NCBI GenBank assembly: GCA_015680685.1
Contig: MNCI01017913.1
Span: forward strand, 1,818,675-1,882,674
Direction of reading: 5' to 3'
DNA: 64,000 nt
Source of the DNA: Gnetum montanum
Taxonomy: Eukaryota > Streptophyta > Gnetopsida > Gnetales > Gnetaceae
Shown here piece by piece: positions 22,874 to 34,169 of the stretch; position 1 is the first letter of the stretch, and each line of letters starts with the position of its first letter. The position numbers were made by a program, and so were the translations under genes. The notes under the pieces are model-generated. The model searched no databases. It saw only the letters and a list, made by a program, of their open reading frames with translations, and had not been told where the DNA came from.

Positions 22874-24949
22874 TTACAAATACTCATAAATCTAGAAATT
22901 TCCTATATTTTATTAAAATAAAAAACTATTGTATAATAAAAATAAAAATATTAGTGTCTTCTACTCTAAAAAGTCAACAGAGATATCCCATCTACACAGG
23001 AGATATCTCTCATGTTTATGAGACACCTTTGTTGCATGATAAAATTAATAGTAAGACATCTTGAAAAAGATGAAGATAACTTGTGTGGCTAAGAAAACTT
23101 TGAAATTTGTAAATAAACAAGAAAACCCTAGAAATGATAAAAGCAACTAGAAATCTCCAAGTTCAACTTAAGGAAAGGTTTCTAGGATTCTTTTCTTAGA
23201 ATTATAATAAATATTATTGTATTTTGCAAGTTTTGAGATATGAGATGAGATGAGATGAGAGATGCTTGTGAACGCATAAGAGAATATATATAAAAGTGCA
23301 TGAGTGTGTATGTAACTCTTAAATCAATTATGTATGTTTGACCTATATGTACCTTGTGTGTTTGAATCTCAATTCTTTATGGATGGAAGAGATCTCATTT
23401 AGTTATGGTTTGCATTAGGAACAATCATTATGTGCTTGTAGATTCCCATGATCTATAATATCATTAAGTATGTATGAGTGATTTAGATTTTTGTGGGTTC
23501 TAAAATTGCTAATTGTAATCTTCTTTATATTAATTAAAGATAGCTAGTTTTCTTATTTTCGAGCATATTGAATTACCTTCCATAATATTTGGATTTAAGT
23601 GGTATTTTAAGGTTAAAAAATAGAGTGAACCTACTTCAAAATTTCAAATTTTATTTCTACATTTTCATTATTTTAAAATTGATATTTTCTTTTATTTTTA
23701 GAGAGTCTTTTTATTTCTATAATAAATCCTTTAGTAAAAAGTTAAAATTTATGAGGATGCTTCTAAATAAGGACAAGGGCCAATCCTTTTTCTATTCCAA
23801 AGGGAAGAGTTTTGAGGATTGGTCTAAGGATGAAAAGCTAAAAAGGTAGGCCTAAAACCATTGGGTTTTTCTACTAAGACTCTTTCTTTATTAATCTAAT
23901 GTATTCAAAAGTTTTCTAATATTATTATTTTTTTCTAGATTTGAATCCCCCTAGGTATAATGTGATATGTAAGAACTTCCAAAATGATGGTAATCATTTG
24001 TCATAACATGATTATAATGAAAAATTTAATAATATATTAAATATTCTAAGCCTCCAAATCTTAGACATTTTAAAAATGTAATAAAGTTTGTCATTTTCTT
24101 AAAGTTGATAATTATGATATTACATAAAAATTATTTTTAGTTTATTACATAGCCTATAATTATTTTGGAATGCAAGGTTTATTTACATTTACAAATAAGT
24201 ATAATATGTATTCATTATACTTGCATATGATATAATATGATAATTATGTTCATCATATGGGTGTTGAACCTTAAAAAAATATTAATAATGAGCAAAGAAA
24301 CTTTATAGTACATCACAAGATTTACATTGAGTAGACATAATAAAGAAAAATAGATGAAAAGTCTAACCTCTTTAATTAGTAGCCATAAGCTTGAACCAAG
24401 GTCTTTAACTTAAGAAATAAGCATCTTACAATCACTCAAAATAATGGTCCCTAACAACCTTACAATTAATACATTAAAAAATAAGTCAATAAATTTAATT
24501 ATTAGTAGGAAGAAATGTCTAAGTCCTAATAAAATTTTCATTACTTTTCAATATCCATGCTTGAACTTAAAATAACAAAAGGATTTAAGTTAGAGAGATA
24601 TGGATTAATATTAATATTTGTAACAACATAAGAAAGTGATGCCACTTTTGAAAGATCTTCATCTTACACTTGTTATTGATCTTACATTGAGAATCTTTAC
24701 CGTCAACTATAATCTTATTATTAAAACTAGTTTTAATATTCAACTTAATAGGATTCTTATTAGATAAGGCAGAAATTCCCTAATGAGGTATTTGTCTAGG
24801 CTACTTGATACTTTTTCTAGTAACAATAAAAATATGCATAGAATCTTCTATCTTCTCTATGTTCTTTATTATCATTTGGTCATTCTTATCATTAATACTA
24901 ACTCAATTTTTTATATCTTCAACATGAACTAATTTTTCTTTCTTCATAA
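22874..24949. other. Unassigned AT-rich DNA
   Basis: A short (gagat)n run lies at about 23238-23262. An 86-codon open stretch at 23589-23849 has no recognised domain and is Phe/Lys rich, as expected by chance in AT-rich DNA. Nothing else is supported. Confidence 0.4.
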
Positions 24950-25340
24950 TAGTTTTTTAAAGAAAAGGAGAAGGATTAAATAAATATCCTTTGTGATGGT
25001 AAAAGTTGCAAGAATCAGGAAGATTATAATATATAATTAGCTGAATATAAGTCTTTCTACCTACTTGTAATACCAATTTCTTATAATTATTAGGAATGTT
25101 GATTTCAATAAAAAATACCTCTATGAAAATTAAAGATGTGCAAATAGATATTTTTATGCTTAATGAGATTAAGAAGCTTAACAATTTCATACTTAGCAAT
25201 ATGAAAAATCAATAAAAGATTATATAACTTTACAAAACATGGAACTTTAGCATATTATTTAGATTGAACATCAAAATTTTAAGCCCATTCATGAATAATC
25301 AACATTGCATGTTTATGTATATAAGCTTCTATATCTAGGA
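24950..25340 (-). pseudogene. DUF4283 / CCHC-type fossil
   Basis: Minus-strand reading gives KVPCFVKLYNL, then about 60 residues later NNYKKLVLQVGRKTYIQ and IIYYNLPDSCNFYHHKGYLF. Plant DUF4283 proteins and LINE ORF1 products have a W.RLY.LP motif, followed by a KK..L.VG block and YENLP.FC..CG..GH. The spacing fits, but the zinc-knuckle positions are eroded (the second Cys is replaced and the spacing altered). It is too short to assign to a LINE or to a host family. No RT is seen next to it. Confidence 0.45.
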
Positions 25341-25431
25341 CACATTACATCATCAAAGTATTACCTAACTCAACAAGTCAAAAAAGAATAATAATACATA
25401 GCATGAAGGACTTGAATGTCATGTAGAGTGA

Positions 25432-26370
25432 TGATGACCATCAAAGTGTCACATCAACAAGCCCCCATTGACGTGGCCTCAACAATAAGCCCCCAATGAT
25501 GGGGCCCCATCAACATAGTGTTTACTAAATCTATAAGGCCCCATTGATATATCCTTGTAATAATAACTATAAATACAAGCTCACAGCTATGTTTATGATG
25601 GATATCAAGTCATGGTAGTAGTAGAACTCTTACAATTATTTTACTTGAAAGTTAGAATATTTCTATGAGTGTCCACAGTAGGAGTCAGAAAGTGTATGGA
25701 TCTTTATTCAAGCACTATTGTACCTGAATCATACTAGTGTGTACGGCAATAAAGGTGAGCCTTTTGATCAAACCTTGCAGCACTTAGAATAGATTACTAA
25801 TTTATTTATGCATTAATTTTTTTTATTAAATATAAAATTAATTAAGATAGATTAAGATAAATTAGACTTTAAGTGATTAGTTAATTGTTTAAGCTAAATA
25901 GATTAAACACATAAGTATGGCCACTTTGAGCGTAAATGCATAATCACTTGGTAATCCTAATAGCATTATTTCTTGGTGCACTTAGTAGCATAGTGCTTGG
26001 TAACCTAGCAATGGATATATGGGTTTAGGATGTGTATGAAAAGTGCGACCAAATGCTTATGTTAGGACTAGTTAGAGACTAGTTAAGTAGTTAAATTAAA
26101 TTAGTTATTAAATTACTTCATCACTCTACTTTAAGAACTAGGGAACATAAAACATAAAACAATAAAAATAATATGCCTTAATTACACTTAACCATGCCTT
26201 TGTACATCACAAGGGTAATTGGGAAGACAATGAATGACCATTAGGATAGGGTTCACTTCCTAGATGACTAGTGTACTGAAAGACATAGAGTTTGCAAAAT
26301 TCAACTGGATTATGCATGAATGCTTTATGATTCATGTGGTTGAGGATAGGGGTACCTTCATCACTCATCA
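25432..26370 (+). repeat. 5' LTR of the Athila-like element
   Basis: It pairs with 52573-53508. A TATAAATA box lies at 25568-25575 and an AATAAA signal at 25748-25753. Both are repeated at the equivalent places in the other LTR (52729-52736 and 52909-52914), so they probably mark the U3 promoter and polyadenylation signal. A 16-bp perfect palindrome tgatggggccccatca is at 25497-25512. Confidence 0.9.
25568..25575 (+). promoter_or_regulatory. LTR TATA box
   Basis: TATAAATA is followed about 180 bp later by AATAAA. The same pair is kept in all four LTRs of this and the related element (52729, 57030 and 62249 for TATA), which is better evidence than the motif alone. Confidence 0.7.
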
Positions 26371-26391
26371 TTTGTGCCATTTTTTGGGGCT
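26371..26391 (+). other. Primer-binding site, decayed tRNA-Asp type
   Basis: Directly after the LTR the sequence reads tttgtgccattttttggggc. It resembles the tRNA-Asp primer site used by Athila elements (tggcgccgttgccgggga) after C-to-T and G-to-A changes and one small indel. The related element at 57786-57803 has a better-preserved version. Confidence 0.6.
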
Positions 26392-28480
26392 CTTTTTGTT
26401 TGAAAAATGCACTAGTTAGGATTAGTAAACATCATTAACATCATTGGATGAACCCCGAGGTTAATATAACTCTCACATGTAATATAATTATATAACCACA
26501 CTGATATTCTATTTTTTGCAAAATGTCTTCTTCTCTCAGCCATGACAATGTTAAACCATTTGTTCCTCAACAACACAAGTTGGTATATACTCATCCAGAT
26601 GAGTGTGTCTAATTTTACCTTCATCCTACACTAGGATGAACAAGTGTGAGGGTGTGATATGGAAGGAAACATTGTAATACCTCCTAAAAAATATGCATCC
26701 ATGATGCTAATTTAAAATTTTATGAAGATAAGAATCCATGATATTCAAAAGGAGTACATTGTGCATGATTGCAACTATTGGGACTACCATCCCACTAAAA
26801 CACAACACCAAAAATATTGACACCAGGAGAAGCAACATGAGTTTGTGAAGGGAAAATTCTTTACCAATTCTGCATTCCTACTAAACAAAGATGATAATGA
26901 GGGCCCTTCCTCTTGAGGCTCTCAACATGAAAATTCTCCACTTCTTGTTACTAAATATGGGGGTGTGAACTTGAATCTACATTCACTATCAACAAACCAG
27001 GTTCAGATAAAGATGGTGTAGGGGCTTGGACAAGTACTAGGATGATAAGAAACCTAATGAACATGTCCATGAAAATTGATGGGGAGTTGGTACCATGGTG
27101 GTGGTAGTCCTACTCCCTTTTCACCCTCTTCATTTTCATCTTCTTCTTCCTTTTCTGATTCTGAAAAACACAATACTAGAAATGATCATGATGGGGGTGG
27201 ATAGTAGGACAATAATACTGATCACCATGCCCATAATAATCAAAAAATAATGCTAATGATGAGCCTTTACTGGTAACTAAAAGATTTCTTAACATTGTAG
27301 AGGTAGTCAAGATCTAAACTGGGCATGTGAAAGATAGTTGGATCAAGCACTTAGACATGAACAATATCACATGATTTGAGAGGGGATATAACTCTGAGCC
27401 ACAAAACTATCTAAAAGATTTTCATAATGCATGCATCTTACAAAACATAGAGAATGAATGACAAAAATATAAGCTATTCCATAGGACACTCATCAAAGAG
27501 GCAAAAAGCTAGTACTAGTCCTTAGAGCTAGAATCTATCTAACTATGGAGTACAATGCTCAAGCTATTCAATGATAAATACCAAACATAGTTCAAAGTGT
27601 CCAATCTAAGAAGGCAAATCCAAGGCTAGAAACAAAGAACACATGAACCCTTGGATGCCCCCATGAATATATATTATTCTCTCTTATATGAATTCCCTAA
27701 CCATGGTTATTTTGAGAGGGCACAACTCCATCATATTATAGATGAGCTTAGAGTAGGAACCAAAAGAGCACTTTGGATTTATGCCCAAGGGAGATTGTTT
27801 GAACTAAGATATTATCAAATACAAAGGCTAATAGAGCAAGTAGAAAAAGAAGAAAGTGAGTTGCAAAAAATGGAAAGTGCAAAAGAATATAATAGGGACC
27901 CTTCCATTAGAAAAAGGGAGGTCCAATTCTATGATGAGGAGGAGTCATCATTTGATGAGGTGGTAAACAGGAAAACCTTATCCATCCAAAAATCTATTTT
28001 TGACATTTTAGCAAAGGTTGATAAACTATGGGACTCTTTGGATGAAAAATTATAAAATACTATGAAGATTTATAAAGAATCCAAAGAGTAGAATAGTTAT
28101 CATAATTATAAAAGATAGAAAGATGCTGAACATGCCTACAAAAGAGGTAAGGGCAAAGCTGTTGTAGTAGAAGAAGTTGTGGAGATAGACTTTGATGATG
28201 ATGGTGGGTGTGAAAACTACTAATATGAACATACCAAGGGATGTTGTCTCATCATCTCACACTTACAAGATTTTTGGATGTATGCTTTATATCCATGACT
28301 AGTAAGAAGGTAAGAACCTAGAAGGTTGCCTTACCCTCAAGGAAATCCAAGGTAATTCCACCAGCAACAACAAGCTTACTATGTAAGTGAAGTTCCACCA
28401 CAACCATACGAGTAATTCTAGCAATGGCAGCAACCAAAATTGTGTGGAATGCCACCACTAAGATACTAGTACCATTATAG
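26392..28480 (+). pseudogene. Athila-like gag, decayed
   Basis: NDEPLLVTKRFLNIVE near 27255 leads into NSEPQNYLKDFHNACILQNI (near 27390), KLFHRTLIKEAKS and LWSTMLKLFNDKYQ (near 27540). It then reads KVSNLRRQIQG, and on 27651-28055 NIYYSLLYEFPNHGYFERAQ followed by a Glu/Lys-rich helix. The order matches the Athila/Tat capsid: P..HL..F, a short helix, W.....F...YFP, then R..I..........E...E.W.RF..L....P.H. The tail (28280-28800) is Gln/Pro/Tyr-rich and holds no readable zinc knuckle. Frameshifts and stops occur throughout the 5' part. Confidence 0.75.
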
Positions 28481-28929
28481 GAAATTAGATCCATATGAAT
28501 AGCATGTTTAGTGACCTATTTCTCCATGCAATTCTACGAGCCATGCCTCATATAGCATCACTATTATGCTCCAAAGTACCATCGAACTCATTCACCATCT
28601 ATTTGATGGAAGCATCCATATCCATACCACCCTCTGCATCCATTTGCACACATCTATCTACCCTCAATCCAATTACCTCCTACTTCATTCTTGCAAGGTG
28701 AAATTCCCCCACAACCATAGCAACAAAATGCTACAAGGGATACAAATTTACAATGAGCCTTCTAGCCAAGTGGTTTAGATAATCAATCCAAGAAATGACC
28801 ATTTTTCTAACCTAATAGTCCTTCCAAACCCTCACAACCTAATGTGGCTGGTTGCCCTATATCTTCAACACCCTCATCCTTTGCATCAAACACATTTGAA
28901 AGCCCTTCAAATCAAATGCCACCTTAGAT
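28481..28929 (+). other. Gag-protease linker
   Basis: The text is Pro/Ser/Thr- and Gln-rich in broken frames, with no domain. It is probably the C-terminal tail of Gag and the start of the protease lead-in. Confidence 0.4.
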
Positions 28930-29340
28930 CTACACTATGATGCTAACTCATGTTGTCTTCAATTAGATTAAGGTAGACAACCTTTTCATGAAATGTTCTA
29001 ACCTAGGAATTCCTCTTATTTACTTAAAAATCACTAAACATGAGCCATGTAAGGCTCTTCTTAATTTTGGTTCTAGTGTTAATCTCATCTCTTACGATAT
29101 GTACAAGGCCTAGAACCTACCACCTATCAAGAAGAGAAATATCCATTTGGAATTGGTAGACCAATCAATCACTATTCCTTTGGGATTAGTGGAGGACATC
29201 AAGAACATAGTTTATGAGTGGTCCTATCCTACTAATTTTCTGGTGGTCAAGGTTGAAAATTGCAAAGATGAATTTCCTATCATTATGAGACATGCATGGT
29301 TGAGCACTGTTGATGCATGAATAGGCATCAAGTACCTCTC
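28930..29340 (+). pseudogene. Retropepsin region, catalytic Asp lost
   Basis: Plus-strand reading gives LGIPLIYLKITKHEPCKALL, then NFGSSVNLISYDMY near 29060-29100. This corresponds to the D-L/F-G-(S/A)-S-V-N-L active site of the Athila-type protease with the catalytic Asp replaced by Asn, a single G-to-A change. A later block NCKDEFPIIMRHAWL fits the family's F.P.ILGRPFL. Otherwise the frame is fairly open. Confidence 0.7.
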
Positions 29341-29581
29341 CTTGGAAATCTCTAAGAAAAATGTGTTTGGATAACTTAATAAGAAGCAAGTTCCATGCAT
29401 TGTGTATAAAGATAATAGGTGCAATTGCATGTAGAAATTCTAATCCATTAAAAGTACATTCCTTAAAGCATGCAATCAATGTGTGCATAACATTGATATC
29501 CAAAGGTGCTTGTACATAGCAACCACAAAAGAGGAGGGTATCTAATGGCTAATAGCTAACTCTGATAGTAGCACATTATGC

Positions 29582-30700
29582 ATGGAACCCTCGAAGAGCC
29601 TATCATGTGCTTATATCAAAGGTATGGATGAACTTGAGCAAGTTCATCACCAACTCTTTGATGATGAAGCTAAGAATACCTATTGGGGAGAGTTGGAAAT
29701 CCCTAATAATTTCAAGCAAGAGCCCCTAGATTTAAAAAATCTACCATCTAGCATGAAGTATGAATTTTTTAAAATGGTAAGGTAATCATAATTAATGAAA
29801 ATCTTTCTTTTGAACAAAAAGACAAGTTGTTGGAGGAGATCAACAAATGGCCAACAACCTTTGCTTGCTCATATCCTAAACTAATCAGAATTGATCCAAG
29901 GATATGCCAACATTATATCTACACCAATCCAACCATGAAGCCAAGAAGGTAGCCATAGAGATGGCTAAATCCCAAGTTGAGGTAAATCATCAAGGAGGAA
30001 ATAGAACAATTCCTCAAGGTTGGGTTCATCCATCCCCTTGCAGATAGTAAGTGAGTTAGCCCACTCATAATTGTGCCAAAGAAAGGTGGTATGTGGTGGG
30101 CTGCATTTACTTTAGGCTATTGAATATGACAACATTTAAAGATCATTTTCCATTTCCATTTTTGGACCAAGTGTTAGACACCATATCTATGCATTTCTAT
30201 TATAGCTTCATGGATGGTTATAGTGGCTATAACCAAATCCAGATTGCACTAGAAGATTAGGCCAAAATAACATTCACAACTTTCTAGCGGACTTCTGCAC
30301 ATTGCAAGATGTCATTTAGACTATGTGATATCCTTATAACATTTCAATGCTTAGTCCTTAGTATTTTTTAACAACAGATTAGTAGTGGGGTATAAGTATT
30401 TATGGATGACTTCTCTACCTAAGGGGTTACATTTGAACAAGCCCTGGACTACCTTGACCAAGTACTGAAAAGATGTGTCAAAACTAACCTTAGGCTAAAT
30501 TGGCAAAAATGCCATTAAATGGTTTAGGAAGGCATAGTACCAGGGCACAAAATTAGTCAAGCAAGGATTAAGGTAGACTCAAAAAATATAAGGATACAAG
30601 GAATCACATGCCACCTAGAGATAGTCAAAGATGTTTGATCATTCCTTGAACACATTGGTTACTACCGATGGTTTATAGAGAATGTTTCTAAGATTTCAAA
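29582..30700 (+). pseudogene. Athila-like reverse transcriptase, decayed
   Basis: 29582-29785 is an open stretch ending LDLKNLPSSMKYEFF, the family's pre-RT ELKPLP..LKYAFL motif. The sequence then reads KLIRIDPRICQHYIYTNP, RRWLNPKLR, VSPLIIVPKKGG, DHFPFPFLDQVLDT, FMDGYSGYNQIQIALED and VFMDDFST (near 30394, the YxDD equivalent). It ends with EGIVPGHKISQ and HIGYYRWFIENVSKI. Several frame changes and stops separate these blocks. Its similarity to Athila/Tat RT rather than chromoviral RT agrees with the tRNA-Asp primer site. Confidence 0.85.
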
Positions 30701-30838
30701 GTCATTGGTCAATCTTACAAAGAAATATGCTCTATTGATTTAGACCAAAGAATGTAAACATGTTTCAATGGGTACAGGAAAAACATGTAAAAACTCCAAT
30801 TCTACAACCACGAGACTAGTCTAGATCATTTCATATAA

Positions 30839-31190
30839 TGATGGATGCATCTAATTATGCCTTAGAAGTCATGATTATGTAGTTGGACAATAAGAAACAT
30901 CTATATTACACTCACTATGTGAGCCAAAGCATTTTAGCTATATAGTTGAATTACACCACAACTAAGAAAGAGCTAATGGTACTGGTGTATGCTCTTGAAA
31001 AGTTTAGGCACTATGTGCTTGGCTATAAGGTGTTTTTACATACAGATCATAATGCCATACACTTCCTAATAGAAACACCAATGATGAGCCCTTGTATCAT
31101 ATGGTGGCTAGTGATCTTGTAGGAATTCAATCTCACAATAGTAGATGAGAAAGGGATTAAGAATGTAGTTGCTGATTATCTTTCTTAGTT
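30839..31190 (+). pseudogene. RNase H, decayed
   Basis: The block reads MMDASNYALEVMI, LYYTHYVSQSIL, LNYTTTKKELMVLVYALEKF, RHYVLGYKVFLHTDHNAIHF and NVVADYLS. These carry the D, E and D positions of gypsy RNase H. Only a few stops interrupt it. No second RNase H follows, which separates this element from the Tat copy at the left of the window. Confidence 0.85.
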
Positions 31191-31275
31191 AAGATGGAAT
31201 AACAAAAAGGAGGAGAGCTCACTCTTTGATCAATTTTTAGATGAACTCCTCTTTACAAGAGCAATAAATGACCAA

Positions 31276-32560
31276 GTGTCCACCAAACCAAAATGGTATG
31301 ATGGCATCCTCACTTACCTTCTAACTCAAGAGATGCCACAAGATCTAGACTTTAGGAAGAAACAACAATTTCTTCATTGGGCTAAGTACTTTGTAGAAAT
31401 CAATGGATACCTTTACAAGGCGTATGCTGATGGCCTAGTTCCTTGTTGTGTCCTTGATATGGATAAATTGTACATTCTCTAGGATGCTCATGAAGGCCCC
31501 TATAGAGGCCACTATGTTGGGAAACACATGATTATAAAAATACTGATGGAAGAATACTATTGGCCTATAAACTTTAGGGACGTCCACTAGTTTGTTCAAT
31601 CTTGTGAGCACTGTTAATGAGATGGTGTGATGACTGTTGGAATGGAGGATCCTCAATAGTGGATTCAACCACTAGAGCCCTTTGACATATGGGACATATA
31701 CTTCATGGGTCCCATCACATTCATGTTCAACAGAAAGGCATACATCATTGTAGTAGTTAACTATTGCACTAAATGAGTAGAAGTAGCAACCATCACCAGC
31801 TGTACATCATCCACTACTGCTAGATTTGCATAAAAAAATGTTGTAAATAGGTTTGGGGTGCCATGTGGATTGATTTCTAACAATGGAACTAATTTTATAG
31901 GTGCCGCTTTTTGAAAACTCATGCAACGCTTATAGGTTGAATATAAATTAACAACACCCTATCACCCCTAAAAAAATGATTAAGTAGAGGTAATTAATAG
32001 GGAGATTACAAATTATTTTAATAAGAACTATTAAAAAATATATGAGAGACTAGAGCACAAAACTCAATGATGTCCTTTGGGCCTACCTCTGAACATGGAA
32101 ACTCCCCATTGGCTAATCTCGCTACAAGCTGGTGTATAGAAAACTTTCAAAGCTCTTGATTTAATTCGAGATCCATACACACTCAACAACCTATGATTTG
32201 AATCTTGACCTAATTTTAGCACAAAAAGAAAGATTGATCAACCTGAATGTTCTAGATGAAAATCAATTAGTGGCCTTATCTTTAAATTAAGTGCACAAAG
32301 CATTCAATAAGTAATGTCATGACCTTAGAATATGGAAAGTAAAATTTCAACCTAGAGATAACGTTCTCTACTAGAATCCTACACACATACCCTAGAAAAA
32401 AAACTTCTTAATGTTGTGGAAGGGAACTTATATAATTGATGAAACCTTTTTCTCTAGGACCATTTTAATCTACAAATCTAATAGCCTAGATAAAAATTAT
32501 TTAGTCAACACCTAGCAAGTAAAGCCTTTTCATGAGCCCAAGCAAGCCAGTGCAACAAAT
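31276..32560 (+). pseudogene. Integrase, second catalytic Asp lost
   Basis: The zinc-binding part reads DAHEGPYRGHYVGKH then FVQSCEHC (31480-31620). The catalytic core reads FDIWDIYFMGP (first Asp), GLISNNGTNF at about 31870-31895, where the family has SDNGTNF so the second Asp is now Asn, and VEVINREI (Glu). The C-terminal part follows with MLWKGTYIIDETF near 32420 and stops near 32560. In-frame stops are few and mostly TAG/TGA in place of expected Gln, Arg or Trp codons. Confidence 0.85.
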
Positions 32561-34169
32561 ACCTTAATGGATGGACAACCATGCTCAATTTTTCAAATCT
32601 CCTCCTTCTAACTTAGTCATGGGGGAGATGGCCATCCTTGCTAATTGTCCATATGGATCCTCAGTTTTTCTATTTTTTATTTTCCATGTTTTTGATTTTA
32701 TAATTCATTTATTTTACCCTCTTTTTCTATTCAAAATTTTTCCTATTTTTACACCATTTTTTGTTTTGCACCATCGTTAGTATGTTTAAATCTTTCTTGA
32801 ATATTTTACACTTTCTTAGTACTAACAAGCTTTTGAAATAAGTTCCTCTCTCACTTAGTACTAACGATTCAAAACTTTGAAATAAGTTCCTCTCTCACTT
32901 AGTACTTCTCTTTTCTTTTCTTTATTGAATTATGGTTATTTTATGCATGGACTCTTATGTCTTGAGGGGGTGGATTAGTCCTAGAGTGGTGATGTGAAGT
33001 CACTAAAAGAGGTTGGTTTTGGTCTAGACTAAGGATGGATCTTCTTAGGTCATTTTTAAATATTAAACTTCACAAGGAACTTCTTATGATCTCAATTCAG
33101 AATTCCATTCCACCTTCTCCATAATGCATCTCTATTGACCATAATTCACCTTACTATTAGTGTTCATATTCTTGATTCAGTGTCTTGGTCTAATGTACTT
33201 GAATTCTTAGATATAATCTTCTAAGTTTGGATTCTTAACCTTCACCAATCATTAATTCCCTATGGGCCCCATGGACTCTTTAGGTTGAGGTTATGTAAGG
33301 GAAAATAAGGCATGTGCCTACTATGGGAAGGACCCACTTGCATATCCCTTGGTTGGGTTTGTTAAGCACCTTATCTTTAGGCATTTTTTGTTGTTAGAAT
33401 CTTTCATACATCCATCTTCTATATCAATCCATGTGCTCCTTTACATATTCTATTCAATAAACACATTCTTCATCAAATTTTTCAATTTCTAAGCTTTCAA
33501 AGATTCTATTCAATAATTTCTTCATATTCTTGGCTTTTTTGGGACTCCATGGATTCTAAATTTATTGAAAAATTTCTTGTATTTTTTAAGATATTCAAAT
33601 TTCAAAATTTTGCTACGAGCTCCATGTATGGGGCCTCGTTGATGGAGAAAACCCATATATGAGGCCTCATATATGGGGCACTATTGATGTAGTGGAAAAA
33701 TTCTATATATATGTACAACCCTACTTGGAAAGTTTTATATTTTCTTACAAACGCCAAGGTCGTTTTTCAAATTTCAAATATTAGAACCTTCTAGATCCCA
33801 TAACTACCTAACTATTTATCCAAATCTCTCCATTCTATGACCCCACAACTATTGGAGGTAAGCTCTTCATTATGGGGACCATAAATATGCCATTTTTTAT
33901 GGAAAAATTTTTGTCATTTTTTTAACTTCCACAAAGGTTTAATTAAGAAATCAACTATTAAATACCACATTAAAAGAGTTAAAGCTTTTCAACAAGCTCC
34001 TATGACATTTATAATAAAAATTAATAAATAATTAATAAAATAAAAATAAAATAATCAATCTACCATGGTCAAACGTTAGCCAAAGTGTAACTAAATAATG
34101 AGAGAAGGTATTCAAAAATTTAAAATTACACATTATATCTACTAATCCATGGATGTGTTATGACTATAG
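32561..34169 (+). other. Non-coding spacer between integrase and the extra reading frame
   Basis: It is AT-rich, with a tandem pair of about 48 bp at 32822-32910 (cttagtactaac...aagttcctctctca repeated). A 26-bp perfect palindrome spans 33652-33677, centred on aggcct. The piece around 33260-33350 (gggcccc...ggttatg..agg...ctactatgggaaggacccact) matches 61120-61195 of the non-autonomous relative. The spacer is therefore a shared, element-specific 3' region. Confidence 0.6.

Noticed and set aside
23589-23849. 86-codon Phe/Lys-rich open stretch
   Set aside because: Residue composition is what AT-rich DNA gives by chance. No motif and no neighbours.
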